DNA from: Sva-07 sp963698435
Lineage (GTDB): Bacteria; Actinomycetota; Acidimicrobiia; Acidimicrobiales; Ilumatobacteraceae
Length of the DNA: 64,000 nt
Reading direction: 5' to 3'
NCBI GenBank assembly: GCA_963698435.1
Contig: CAVOQV010000011.1
Coordinates: 62,001-126,000 of the forward strand
Positions 42,033-51,005 of this stretch are shown in pieces (within the stretch, counting starts at the first letter, position 1; every line of letters starts with the position of its first letter). Position numbers and translations under genes: made by a program. The notes under the pieces are model-generated. The model saw only the letters and a list, made by a program, of their open reading frames with translations. It was not told where the DNA came from and made no database searches.

Positions 42033-43535
42033 ATGCCCGCCGGCAAGCCCAACATTCTCGTCATCTGGGGTGACGACATCGGTATCTCGAACCTGAGCTG
42101 TTACAGCGACGGCCTGATGGGATACCGCACCCCCAACATCGACCGCATCGCCGCGGAAGGCGTCCGGTTCACCGACTACTACGGCGAGCAGAGCTGCACA
42201 GCGGGTCGCTCGGCGTTCATCACCGGCCAGAACCCGTATCGCACAGGGCTCAGCAAGGTGGGCATGCCCGGTGCCGACATCGGCCTGCAAGCGCCTGATC
42301 CGACGATCGCGACAGCGCTCAAGGCGCAGGGCTACACCACGGGCCAGTTCGGCAAGAACCACCTCGGCGACAAGGACGAGTTCCTGCCGACGATGCACGG
42401 TTTCGACGAGTTCTTCGGCAACCTCTACCACCTCAACGCCGAGGAGGAGCCGGAGCAGGAGGACTACCCGAGCGAGGAGGAGTTCCCGAACTTTCGCAAG
42501 AACTTCGGTCCTCGCGGCGTGATCCACTCGTGGGCGAACGGCGACGGCACCCAGCGCATCGAGGACACCGGCCCGCTCACCAGGGAGCGGATGAAGACCG
42601 TCGACGAGGAGATCCTGCCGGAGGCGCTGCGGTTCATGGGCGACGCGAAGGAGAACGACACGCCGTTCTTCGTGTGGTTCAACACCACCCACATGCACTT
42701 CCGCACGCACATCAAGGACGGCAGCCGTGGCAAGGCCGGCCGCTGGCAGTCGGAGTACCACGATGTGATGGTCGACCACGACGAACTCGTCGGCCAGATC
42801 CTCGACTACCTCGACGACCAGGGCCTCGCCGACGACACGATCGTGATGTACTCCACCGACAACGGCCCCCACATGAACACCTGGCCGGACGCCGGTATGA
42901 CGCCGTTCCGCAACGAGAAGAACTCGAATTGGGAGGGCGCCTATCGCGTGCCGGCGATGGTCCGCTGGCCGGGTCGTATCCCGGCCGGCGAGGTGCTCAA
43001 CGGCATCGTGAGCCACAACGACTGGTTCGTCACGTTCCTCGCCGCTGCCGGGGACCCCGATATTCAAGACGAACTCAAGGCAGGTCGCGACCTGAACGGG
43101 ACCACCTACAAGGTCCACCTCGATGGCTTCAACCAGCTGGACTATGTCACCGGCGCCACCGAACAGAGTCCGCGTCAGCACTTCTTCTACGTGTCCGACG
43201 ACGGCGATCTCACCGCGCTGCGGTACGACAACTGGAAGGTCGTGTTCCTCGAGCAGCGCGCGGCCGGCACGCTCAGAGTCTGGGCCGAGCCGTACACCGA
43301 ACTGCGTGTGCCGAAGATCTTCAACCTGCGTACCGATCCGTACGAACGCGCCGACATCACGTCGAACTCCTATTACGACTGGCTGCTCGATCGGGCATGG
43401 GTGCTCGTGCCGGCGCAGGCGTACGTTGCGAACATGCTCGCGACGTTGGTCGAGTTCCCGCCGCGCCAGGAACCGGCCAGCTTCAACCTCGAGAGTGTGC
43501 TCCACAAGTTGCAGTCCGGGGTCTCCAGCGCGTGA
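42033..43535 (+). CDS. Type I sulfatase (arylsulfatase-like)
   Basis: A 500-residue alkaline-phosphatase-superfamily sulfatase. The formylglycine signature is SCTAGRSAFITGQNPYRTGL, with Cys55 to be oxidised to formylglycine. Metal ligands include D14/D15 (WGDDIG) and the later YSTDNGPHMNTWPD. The protein has no signal peptide, so it is cytoplasmic or exported after modification in another way. AGGAG precedes ATG 42033. It overlaps by 4 bp a gene for its own formylglycine-generating enzyme, which explains how the Cys is activated. The substrate is unknown. Confidence 0.94.
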   Translation: MPAGKPNILVIWGDDIGISNLSCYSDGLMGYRTPNIDRIAAEGVRFTDYYGEQSCTAGRSAFITGQNPYRTGLSKVGMPGADIGLQAPDPTIATALKAQGYTTGQFGKNHLGDKDEFLPTMHGFDEFFGNLYHLNAEEEPEQEDYPSEEEFPNFRKNFGPRGVIHSWANGDGTQRIEDTGPLTRERMKTVDEEILPEALRFMGDAKENDTPFFVWFNTTHMHFRTHIKDGSRGKAGRWQSEYHDVMVDHDELVGQILDYLDDQGLADDTIVMYSTDNGPHMNTWPDAGMTPFRNEKNSNWEGAYRVPAMVRWPGRIPAGEVLNGIVSHNDWFVTFLAAAGDPDIQDELKAGRDLNGTTYKVHLDGFNQLDYVTGATEQSPRQHFFYVSDDGDLTALRYDNWKVVFLEQRAAGTLRVWAEPYTELRVPKIFNLRTDPYERADITSNSYYDWLLDRAWVLVPAQAYVANMLATLVEFPPRQEPASFNLESVLHKLQSGVSSA

Positions 43536-44446
43536 TCGAGATCCCGGCGGGCACGTTCCGCATGGGCTCCGACGACCACTATCCCGAGGAGTCGCCGACG
43601 CACCTGGTGCGCGTCGCCGCCTTCGAGGTCAGCGAGACCACGGTGACGAACGCACAGTTCGCCGAGTTCGTCGAGGCGACCGGGTACGTCACCGTGGCCG
43701 AGCGGCCGCTCGATCCAGCCGACTACCCGGGCGCGCCGGTGGAGAACCTGGTGGCCGGATCCCTCGTGTTCACGATGACCCCCGGTCCGGTCGACCTGCG
43801 TCATCTCAGCCAGTGGTGGACCTGGACGCCCGGTGCGTCGTGGCAGCACCCCGAAGGACCGCGGTCGTCGATCGGCGATCGCCTCGATCATCCGGTGGTG
43901 CACGTCGCCTTCGAGGATGCGGAGGCGTATGCGTCGTGGGCAGGGGAGGAACTGCCCACCGAGGCCGAATGGGAGTATGCGGCGCGGGGCGGCGCCGAGG
44001 GCCACGCCTTCGTGTGGGGCGACGAGGCGGTTCCGGACGGGAAGTACCTCGCCAACTTCTGGCAGGGCGACTTCCCGTGGCGCAACTCCGAGGACGATGG
44101 GTTCTCGGGCACGGCGCCGGTCGGGTCGTTCCCCCCGAACGGTCACGGGCTGTTCGACATGGCCGGCAACGTGTGGGAATGGACCACCGACTGGTACTCG
44201 GCGAGGCACCCCGAAGACGCCGACAAGCCGTGCTGCGTACCCGAGAATCCCCGCGGACCGGACATCGGGGCCAGCTACGACCCGCACCAACCCCAGTTCC
44301 GGATCCCGCGCAAGGTGATCAAGGGCGGTTCGTTTCTCTGCGCCGACAACTACTGTCAGCGCTACCGCCCCGCTGCACGGCGCCCGCAGATGATCGACAC
44401 CGGCATGAGCCACATCGGCTTCCGGACGATCCGAACCAGGAGTTGA
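43532..44446 (+). CDS. Formylglycine-generating enzyme (SUMF1/FGE family)
   Basis: A 304-residue FGE-sulfatase domain protein: IEIPAGTFRMGSDDHYPEESPTHLVRV at the start, LPTEAEWEYAARGG, GLFDMAGNVWEWTTDWY, and KGGSFLCADNYCQRYRPAARRP at the end. The copper-binding Cys pair (C270 and C275) is present, so it is a true oxidase rather than one of the catalytically silent family members. GTG 43532 overlaps the sulfatase stop (GTGA). It converts the sulfatase Cys to formylglycine; this is a dedicated two-gene maturation pair. Confidence 0.94.
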   Translation: MIEIPAGTFRMGSDDHYPEESPTHLVRVAAFEVSETTVTNAQFAEFVEATGYVTVAERPLDPADYPGAPVENLVAGSLVFTMTPGPVDLRHLSQWWTWTPGASWQHPEGPRSSIGDRLDHPVVHVAFEDAEAYASWAGEELPTEAEWEYAARGGAEGHAFVWGDEAVPDGKYLANFWQGDFPWRNSEDDGFSGTAPVGSFPPNGHGLFDMAGNVWEWTTDWYSARHPEDADKPCCVPENPRGPDIGASYDPHQPQFRIPRKVIKGGSFLCADNYCQRYRPAARRPQMIDTGMSHIGFRTIRTRS

Positions 44447-44448
44447 CC

Positions 44449-45375
44449 ATGACCATCGATTTCCTGCCGTCATGGAACGACGGGACGACCAAGCAGGCGA
44501 TCGTCGACTTCCTCGCCGCGGCGCGCCACGTGCCGGTCGCCGATCGTGTCGCGGTGCTCGACAACGACGGCACGCTCTGGTGCGAGAAGCCCAACTACCC
44601 ACAACTCGAGTTCATGCTCGGCGAACTCGGTCGCGCCGTCGGTGCCGACCCGTCGCTGTCCGCACGAGAGGAGTACCGGGCACTGATCGAGGGTGACACC
44701 GTTGCGCAGTCCGACCTCGGTCTCGAGCGGATTGCGCTCGCCCTGATCGAGCTCTGCGCCGGTATCTCGCCCGAGGAGTTCGACGCGCGCGTGCGGGAGT
44801 TCTTCGTCACAGCTCGACATCGCGACCGACAGGTCCCGTTCTCTCAGCTCCGGTACCAACCGATGCTCGAGTTGCTCGACGAACTGCGTCGCGCCGAGTT
44901 CGACGTGTTCATCGTCACCGGTGGTGGCACCGAGTTCGTGCGGGCGATCGGCGACGAGTTCTACGGCGTCGCTCCCGAGCGGGTCTTGGGGACGCAGGCC
45001 AGCTACGACTTCGTTCGTGACGCCGATGGTCGCGCGGGGCTGATCCGCAACGCCGACCTCGTCGCAGCGGACGCGAACGAGGGAGCGGCCAAGGTGGTCA
45101 ACATCCAGCGGGCGCTCGGACGGCGCCCGATCTTCGCAGCCGGGAACTCACCTGGTGATGGCGAGATGCTCGACTATGCGATGGCTGCCGACGGCCCGAC
45201 GATGGCGCTGCTGGTCGACCATGATGACGGCGACCGCGAATACCGCTACGAGAGCGTCGCCGCCACGTTCGAAACGACCGGGTCGTTTCTCGACACGGCC
45301 GCAGCACATGGCTGGACCGTCACCAGCATCCGCCGCGACTGGGCCACGGTCTTCTCATCGGAACAGCCCGCGTGA
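44449..45375 (+). CDS. HAD-superfamily hydrolase
   Basis: A 308-residue HAD phosphatase. Motif I is AVLDNDGTLWCEKPNY (nucleophile Asp and second Asp), motif II FIVTGGGTEF, motif III Lys and motif IV FAAGNSPGDGEMLDYA. HAD proteins of this type recur beside sulfatases and FGEs. It starts 2 bp after the FGE stop and completes the operon. It may dephosphorylate a sulfo- or phospho-product; the substrate is not predictable. Confidence 0.9.
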   Translation: MTIDFLPSWNDGTTKQAIVDFLAAARHVPVADRVAVLDNDGTLWCEKPNYPQLEFMLGELGRAVGADPSLSAREEYRALIEGDTVAQSDLGLERIALALIELCAGISPEEFDARVREFFVTARHRDRQVPFSQLRYQPMLELLDELRRAEFDVFIVTGGGTEFVRAIGDEFYGVAPERVLGTQASYDFVRDADGRAGLIRNADLVAADANEGAAKVVNIQRALGRRPIFAAGNSPGDGEMLDYAMAADGPTMALLVDHDDGDREYRYESVAATFETTGSFLDTAAAHGWTVTSIRRDWATVFSSEQPA

Positions 45376-45412
45376 CGAGCACACCTTCATGCCCACGGAC
45401 TGGTGACTGCGG

Positions 45413-47365
45413 ATGATCGTGAGACGACTCGTCGCATTGGCGGCACTGGTCGCAGCCGGGGCCGCACTCATCCCCACGCCCGCAGCGGCGCAGGCGGATA
45501 CGAGCGCGTCAACCGAGCAGGAACTGGTCGAGAAGTACGCGCCGATCCTGTTGCTGAAGGAGCAAGCGGCCCCATGCGACCCTGACGGTGAGCCGTACTC
45601 GCCGCAGTCGGTCGACATCGTCCTCGACAACCCCGACGTTGTGCTGCGCCAGGTCGGTAACGGGGACCCGATCTTGAAGGTGGCACCCACCGCGTCGGAT
45701 CTCTACGGGCGCAGCGAGGGCTTCTTCCTCGACTTTCCGGGGAGTGCGCTCGAGCCCGGGTGCATCTACGAACAGGACTTCGACCGCTACACCGGCACGG
45801 TGACCGGCGAACGCGAACCGGTGGTCTATGCCCACATCGCAACGCAGGCTGACGAGCCGGACAAGCTCGCCGTGCAGTACTGGTTCTACTGGTACTACAA
45901 CGATTGGAACAACAAGCACGAGAGCGACTGGGAGGGAATCCAGCTGCTGTTCGACGTCGGCACGGTCGACGAAGCGTTGCAGGTCGAGCCCGTCAGTGTC
46001 GGCTACGCGCAACACGAGGGCGGCGAGCGCGCCGCCTGGGATTCTTCGAAGCTCGAACGGGAGGGCACTCGCCCCTACGTGTATCCGTCGGCCGGGTCGC
46101 ATGCCAGCTACTACAGCTCTGCGTTGTACATCGGCCGGAGTGCAAGCGAGGGATTCGGGTGTGACACCACCGCTGAGCCGTCGGTGCGCACCGATCCGTC
46201 GGTGATCCTGCTCCCGACCGAGTCGAGCGGACCCGACGACGAGTTCGCCTGGGTCGACTACAACGGCCGCTGGGGCGAGCGTCAGTCGGGTGCCTTCAAC
46301 GGCCCGACGGGACCTCAGGACAAGGAACGGTGGATCGAGCCGGTCGACTGGCACAACGGACTCCGCTCGGACAGCGTCGTCGTCCCGGCGGGTGACGGGC
46401 GCGGCGAATCGATCATCAAGACCTTCTGTGGTGTGGTCGAGGCAGGATCGGGCGCTCTCGTCACCCTGAAGACCTCGCCGCTCCGGCTCGTGATCACCCT
46501 GGCGATCCTCGTGTCGGTCGGAGCATGGCTCGCCCGCCGAACCGTCTGGGACCAGGTCGGCGCACTGCCGATGATCCGTCGCCGCCGCGCCGGCCAGATC
46601 ATTCGTGCAGCAGCAGGTTCGTATCGACGCCGCGCCGGGATCCTGATCACGATCGGACTCGTCTACCTCCCGATCTCGGTCCTCGTCGCCGCGACGTCGT
46701 CGGTGCTGCAGGTGATTCCACTGATCCGCCGGTTCACCGAGCTCGCCGACAACGCGACCGAGACCAGCCTGATCTTTGCGGTGCTGGCCGGGAGCATCGC
46801 CAACTTGATCGCCTTCGTGGCCGTGAACGCGATGGTCGCTGCGTACTACGACCTGCTCGGCGACGGCGACGCTGACCCGTCGGGTATGGATGCCGTGCGG
46901 CGAGCGTGGACCCACGCCGTCGACCTGCTGGCCGGATTCGGCAGAGCGTTGGTGATCGTGCTCGCCCTGCTGGTGAGCGTCATCGGGATCCCCTTCGGGA
47001 TCTGGTTCCTCGTGCGGTACCAGTTCATGCCGCAAGTCGTGGTCACCGAGAATCGCAACGGCAGAGACGCGCTGTCTCGAAGCGCCCAGCTGGTGTCAGG
47101 TCGCTGGTGGCACACCGCAGTCATGGTCGGGCTCTTCAACCTGCTCGTGGTCGTTTCCGGCCTCGTGTTCGGACTGCTGTTGTTGGTGCTGTTCGCCGGG
47201 ATCCCGCTGTGGATCTTCTCGGGGTTGATCAGCTTGGTGTACGCGATGATCGTGCCGTTGGCGGCGGTGGCGCAGACGCTCTTGTTCGGTGATGCGGTCG
47301 CCCAGCAGCACGATCTCGAACACGATGACAACCCGGTCGACACGGCGGTCCCGGTCGGCGTCTGA
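45413..47365 (+). CDS. Secreted Vps62-like domain fused to a multi-helix membrane domain
   Basis: A 650-residue protein. A signal peptide (1-26) precedes an extracytoplasmic domain (about 35-330) with VAPTASDLYGRSEGFFLDFPG, VQYWFYWYYNDWNNKHESDWEGIQLLFDV and PSAGSHASYYSS, the pattern of Vps62/DUF946-like domains. One helix (about 345-365) then leads to a cytoplasmic Arg-rich loop and about five helices (430-620) reminiscent of the glycerophosphodiester-phosphodiesterase membrane-domain family. The function of neither part is known. ATG 45413 starts 37 bp after the HAD gene. A strong hairpin follows the stop. Confidence 0.75.
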   Translation: MIVRRLVALAALVAAGAALIPTPAAAQADTSASTEQELVEKYAPILLLKEQAAPCDPDGEPYSPQSVDIVLDNPDVVLRQVGNGDPILKVAPTASDLYGRSEGFFLDFPGSALEPGCIYEQDFDRYTGTVTGEREPVVYAHIATQADEPDKLAVQYWFYWYYNDWNNKHESDWEGIQLLFDVGTVDEALQVEPVSVGYAQHEGGERAAWDSSKLEREGTRPYVYPSAGSHASYYSSALYIGRSASEGFGCDTTAEPSVRTDPSVILLPTESSGPDDEFAWVDYNGRWGERQSGAFNGPTGPQDKERWIEPVDWHNGLRSDSVVVPAGDGRGESIIKTFCGVVEAGSGALVTLKTSPLRLVITLAILVSVGAWLARRTVWDQVGALPMIRRRRAGQIIRAAAGSYRRRAGILITIGLVYLPISVLVAATSSVLQVIPLIRRFTELADNATETSLIFAVLAGSIANLIAFVAVNAMVAAYYDLLGDGDADPSGMDAVRRAWTHAVDLLAGFGRALVIVLALLVSVIGIPFGIWFLVRYQFMPQVVVTENRNGRDALSRSAQLVSGRWWHTAVMVGLFNLLVVVSGLVFGLLLLVLFAGIPLWIFSGLISLVYAMIVPLAAVAQTLLFGDAVAQQHDLEHDDNPVDTAVPVGV

Positions 47366-47379
47366 GGCCGAACGCGACA

Positions 47380-47419
47380 ACGGCGTCACGTCGGGTCGGT
47401 TGACCTGACGTGACGCCGT
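47380..47419. terminator. Perfect 13-bp-stem hairpin between convergent genes
   Basis: ACGGCGTCACGTC (47380-47392) is perfectly complementary to GACGTGACGCCGT (47407-47419), with a 14-nt loop. It lies between the Vps62-like gene and the convergent SHOCT gene and is a likely bidirectional terminator. Confidence 0.7.
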
Positions 47420-47437
47420 CGTACGGGGTGTTCGAGT

Positions 47438-47833
47438 TCAGCTGACGATCTTGGCCTTGGCCGCCGCGTACTCTGCGTCGTCGAGCTTGCCCTGGCTGTG
47501 GAGATCGGCGAGCTTCGCGAGCTCGTCTGCAGCGCTCCCGCTGCCGGCGGTCGTGCGGATGTAGTCCTGCATCGCCGCCTCCTGGGCCTGGGCCGCTTTC
47601 ACTTGACGTTGACCCATCGAGCCGCCCCGAATGATGAGGTACATGAAGATGCCGAAGAACGGCACGAAGATGATGAAGATCGACCAGATCGCCTTCGCCC
47701 AGCCGCCCATGTCATCGCTGCGGATGATGTCTCCGAAAATCGTGAAGATCAGCATGATCCACACGAAGAAGAGGAAGAACCACAGGATCGACCAGAAGAC
47801 CTGGCCGGTACCGAATTCAGCTGCAAGTTGCAA
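47438..47833 (-). CDS. PLDc_N-type membrane protein with C-terminal SHOCT domain (1)
   Basis: A 131-residue protein. Two helices (VFWSILWFFLFFVWIMLIFTIFGDIIRS and AIWSIFIIFVPFFGIFMYLIIRGG) form a phospholipase-D-nuclease N-terminal-like module. A linker leads to SHOCT: ELAKLADLHSQGKLDDAEYAAAKAKIV. It starts with TTG 47833 (MQLAAEFG) after AAAGG. It is a close paralogue of the protein at 50337-50732. SHOCT is a short oligomerisation motif; the function is unknown. Divergent from the DUF6325 gene. Confidence 0.87.
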   Translation of the reverse strand: MQLAAEFGTGQVFWSILWFFLFFVWIMLIFTIFGDIIRSDDMGGWAKAIWSIFIIFVPFFGIFMYLIIRGGSMGQRQVKAAQAQEAAMQDYIRTTAGSGSAADELAKLADLHSQGKLDDAEYAAAKAKIVS

Positions 47834-48000
47834 GGTGTTGCCTTTCGTTCGGTCGGGGCGTTCGTGCTCCGAGCGTCACAAGCATCGCTCCAGCGGGCGA
47901 CGAAATCAACCTCGGTCACGGTTCACGTCGGTTGAGCGATCTGCGCTAGTGTTCGCTCGCTCTGCCCGTCCCTGCACCCGCCGTCCCCTGGAGGCACTCA

Positions 48001-48431
48001 TGACCCTTGGCCCCATCGAAGTACTCGTCGTCAGTTTTCCCGGCAACGAGTTCAACGGCGAGATCATTCCTGAACTCGAACGGTTGGTCAGCAACGACAC
48101 GATCAGCATCGTCGACGGTGTGCTCGTGCGCAAGGACGCCGACGGAGAGGTCACGTTCACCGAGTTCGAGGAACTCGGCGGCAACGCGGACGCCGAACGC
48201 CTCGCCGGGGTGATGGACCAGCTGGACTCACTGATCTCCGATGAGGACATCGAGGAACTGGCCGCCGCGCTCGAGCCCGACAGCTCCGAGGCGATCCTGG
48301 TGTTCGAGCACACCTGGGCCAAGCCGCTGCGTGACGCAATCCTGTCGTCCGGCGGGGTGCTCGCCAACAACTTCCGCGTCCCCGGCTTGGTTGTCGACGA
48401 AGTGCTCGACGCGCTCGCCGAACTCGACTGA
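48001..48431 (+). CDS. DUF6325/DUF1269-like protein
   Basis: A 143-residue protein: PIEVLVVSFPGNEFNGEIIPELERLVSNDTISIVDGVLVRKDADGEVTFTEFEEL…EAILVFEHTWAKPLRDAILSSGGVLANNFRVPG. The pattern matches actinobacterial DUF6325 (TerD/DUF1269-like 'membrane-protein-of-unknown-function' relatives without helices). It is usually encoded next to a SHOCT protein, as here (48491). Function unknown; the association with stress and envelope genes is contextual. Confidence 0.82.
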
Positions 48432-48490
48432 CGCCGATCAGCACGTTCATCCCGCAGACCCGATCACGATTCATCAAGGAGAACATCATC

Positions 48491-48865
48491 ATGCGACGTC
48501 GTATGGGACGCCCAGGACTCGTCGGCACGATGGCACGCACCGCCGTCGTCGCCGGAACCGCATCGGCGGTGGTCGGCGCCAGCCAGAACCGCCAGGCCGG
48601 CAAGCAGCAGGCTGCCGCCGAGCAGCAGGCCGCGCAGCAAGCCGCGTTCGAATCGCAGGCTCAGCTCGCCGAGATGCAAGCCCAGATGAACGCCATGCAG
48701 GCCCAGCAGGCCGCGCCGGCAGCGCCGCCGGCTCCAGCCCCCGCAGCTGCCCCGGCGCCCGGTGGCGACCTGATGGATGAGCTGAGCAAGCTCGCCGACC
48801 TCAAGGCTGCCGGTGTACTCAGCGACGAGGAGTTCGCTGCCGCGAAGGCGAAGCTGCTCGCCTGA
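48491..48865 (+). CDS. SHOCT-domain protein with Ala/Gln-rich linker (2)
   Basis: A 124-residue protein. MRRRMGRPGLVGTMARTAVVAGTASAVVGA is a short basic-hydrophobic start, followed by an Ala/Gln-rich coiled region (about 33-75), an Ala/Pro linker and a C-terminal SHOCT (DLMDELSKLADLKAAGVLSDEEFAAAKAKLLA). AAGGAG lies upstream of the ATG. It follows the DUF6325 gene, a frequent actinobacterial pairing. Function unknown. Confidence 0.85.
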   Translation: MRRRMGRPGLVGTMARTAVVAGTASAVVGASQNRQAGKQQAAAEQQAAQQAAFESQAQLAEMQAQMNAMQAQQAAPAAPPAPAPAAAPAPGGDLMDELSKLADLKAAGVLSDEEFAAAKAKLLA

Positions 48866-49032
48866 CCCCTCCATGGCCGCGTCGTCCGAGCAACCTGTAG
48901 GAGCTCGGGGCCGAGCGGCCGACCGGGTCGTCCTGTCGCCGGTCGTCACGATGGGCCCCCACGCCAGATCGGTCGTGAGCGTGTGAGTGTGTGGGCGCGT
49001 CCGCGCCTGCGGAGTGGTCGCCGGGTCGTCCG

Positions 49033-50340
49033 ATGGCGCTGACCTCGGCGATCATCGCAGCAGTGTTCATTGCGTTCGCGGTGTTGTCGCGGCGCTTGAG
49101 CCGGTCCGCTCTCACCGGAACGATGCTGTTCACGGCGCTCGGTGTCGCCCTCGGTCCCGAGGTGTTCGACCGGGTCGACTACGCCAGGCTGGTCGAACGG
49201 TCGGCGCTGTTCAGCCTCGTACTCACGGGCACGTTGGTGATCGTCCTGTTCACCGACGCGAGTGCGATCAACTCGTCGCGCTGGCGCGACGACGTGATCC
49301 CGGCGCGTCTGCTCGGTGTCGGTCTCCCGCTCGCCATCGGCCTCGGCTGGCTGCTGGCCGCGGTGCTGCTGGGTGCGCTCGAGTTCTGGGAGGCGGCCGT
49401 GCTCGGAACGATGTTGGCACCCACCGACGCCGCGCTGGGCAAGGCTGTCGTGTCCAACGAACGGGTACCGCGCCGGGTGCGCCAGGCGCTCAACATCGAG
49501 AGCGGACTCAACGACGGCATCGCCCTGCCCCTGTTCCTGGTCTTCCTGGAGACCGCGTTGGTCGCCGAGGAGTCCTTGGCGATCAGCGAGGTGTTCATCA
49601 CGCTGATCGAGCAGGTCGGCATCGCCCTCCTGGTCGGCATCGTCGTCGGCTGGATCGGCGCGATCGCGATCGCGTGGGGACGCTCCAGCGGTGCGGCGCT
49701 CGGCTACTGGCTCGAGATCGCTCTGGTCGGCCTCGCGGTGGGGGCGTACGCGGTCGCGACGCCGCTGGGCGGGTCGGGTTTCATCGCGGCCTGGGTCGCC
49801 GGGTTCGTGTTCGGCAAGCGGTTCGTGTCGGCGGCCAACGATCCGTTACCGGAGTTCGCCGAAGCGTTCGGTGATCTCCTCACGATGGCGAGCTTCTTCG
49901 TGTTCGGGATCTTTCTCGGGCCGGTGCTGGTCGACCTCACGTGGCAGATCGTCCTGTACGGCGTCCTCAGCCTGGTGGCGGTGCGCCTGATCGCCGTCGC
50001 CGTCGCGCTGATCGGCGCCAAGATGCGGTGGCAGACGGTGCTGTACATCGGGTGGTTCGGACCGCGTGGACTGGCGACGATCATCCTGACGATCGAGGTG
50101 ATCGACGAAAGCGCGCTCGCCGGGGCGTCGACGATCACGGACGCCGCACTCTTCACGGTGGCCCTCAGCGTCTTGCTGCACGGCCTCACGGCATGGTGGG
50201 GGTCGAACGCCTATGCCGACTACGTCGAGTCGCATCCCCGACGGACCGACCTCGCCGAGGGCGTGGAGCCGGAGAACGAGGTGCGCGTACCGTTTCGCGC
50301 GCGGCAGCTTCCGACGGGCCGCCGACAACGGACGAGTTAG
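49033..50340 (+). CDS. Cation:proton antiporter (CPA1, NhaP-type)
   Basis: A 435-residue membrane protein with about 12 helices. The ion-binding region reads GTMLAPTDAALGKAVVSNERVPRRVRQALNIESGLNDGIALPLFLVFLE, with the Asp in APTDAALG and the family's ESGLNDGIALP. A later GWFGPRGLATIIL also fits CPA1 exchangers. It exchanges Na+ or K+ for H+ across the membrane. ATG 49033 (MALTSAIIAAV) starts at the first helix; the upstream in-frame GTG at 48991 adds a non-hydrophobic leader. Its TAG stop (50338-50340) overlaps the convergent SHOCT gene's TAA (50337-50339). Confidence 0.9.
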   Translation: MALTSAIIAAVFIAFAVLSRRLSRSALTGTMLFTALGVALGPEVFDRVDYARLVERSALFSLVLTGTLVIVLFTDASAINSSRWRDDVIPARLLGVGLPLAIGLGWLLAAVLLGALEFWEAAVLGTMLAPTDAALGKAVVSNERVPRRVRQALNIESGLNDGIALPLFLVFLETALVAEESLAISEVFITLIEQVGIALLVGIVVGWIGAIAIAWGRSSGAALGYWLEIALVGLAVGAYAVATPLGGSGFIAAWVAGFVFGKRFVSAANDPLPEFAEAFGDLLTMASFFVFGIFLGPVLVDLTWQIVLYGVLSLVAVRLIAVAVALIGAKMRWQTVLYIGWFGPRGLATIILTIEVIDESALAGASTITDAALFTVALSVLLHGLTAWWGSNAYADYVESHPRRTDLAEGVEPENEVRVPFRARQLPTGRRQRTS

Positions 50341-50732
50341 CCGATGACTTTGGCCTTCGCGGCTGCGTACTCCGCGTCGTCGAGCTTGCCCGAAGCGTGC
50401 AGGTCGGCCAAGGTGGCGAGCTGGTCAGCAGCGCTCGTGGTTCCTGCGACGTCGCGGATATAGGCCCGGCTCGCCGCCTGCGACGCCTGCACGGCCGCAG
50501 CTTGGCGCTCGGCCATCCCACCACCCCGAACGATCAGGTACGCGAAGATGCCGAGGAAGGGCAGGAAGATCACGAAGACCGACCAGATCGCCTTGCCCCA
50601 GCCGGACAGGTCGTCGCTGCGGAAGATGTCGGCGAAGATCACGAAGATCAGCCAGATCCACAGCACGAAAAGGAAGATCCAGAGCATCGACCAGAACACC
50701 TGGCCGACGCCCCATTCGGCAGCGATCAGCAA
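50337..50732 (-). CDS. PLDc_N-type membrane protein with C-terminal SHOCT domain (3)
   Basis: A 131-residue paralogue of the 47438-47833 product: VGQVFWSMLWIFLFVLWIWLIFVIFADIFRSDDLSGWGKAIWSVFVIFLPFLGIFAYLIVRGG, then a linker and SHOCT (ATLADLHASGKLDDAEYAAAKAKVIG). TTG 50732 is used, with GAGGA upstream and 5 bp after the preceding small gene's stop. Its stop overlaps the antiporter stop on the other strand. Function unknown. Confidence 0.85.
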   Translation of the reverse strand: MLIAAEWGVGQVFWSMLWIFLFVLWIWLIFVIFADIFRSDDLSGWGKAIWSVFVIFLPFLGIFAYLIVRGGGMAERQAAAVQASQAASRAYIRDVAGTTSAADQLATLADLHASGKLDDAEYAAAKAKVIG

Positions 50733-50737
50733 GGCGA

Positions 50738-50926
50738 TCAGTTCCTCACCACGAAGGTCGGCGCCGACGCCGATCCGAGCAGAACGGACACGAGGATGCC
50801 GAGCGGCAGCGTGCCCCAGTAGCTCAGCGCGAGTCCGACATTGCCGAGGAAGAGCATCAGCAGCCACGTTGCCGGGAAGGTGGCAACGAGGAAGAAGATG
50901 AGCAGTGCGAGTAGGCCCTTGATCAT
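50738..50926 (-). CDS. Small two-helix membrane protein
   Basis: A 62-residue protein: MIKGLLALLIFFLVATFPATWLLMLFLGNV and SYWGTLPLGILVSVLLGS, two hydrophobic helices. ATG 50926 has GGGGA upstream. It is operonic with the downstream SHOCT protein (5-bp gap). No family recognised; its size and composition suggest an accessory of the SHOCT membrane protein or a stress-related small membrane protein. Confidence 0.65.
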   Translation of the reverse strand: MIKGLLALLIFFLVATFPATWLLMLFLGNVGLALSYWGTLPLGILVSVLLGSASAPTFVVRN

Positions 50927-51005
50927 GTTGTCCCCATTTCGTGCGGTGTGGCCGCCGACATGACGGTCCCGGTGCCGAAGTTAGCCACTGCGATAACGTA
51001 GTTGG

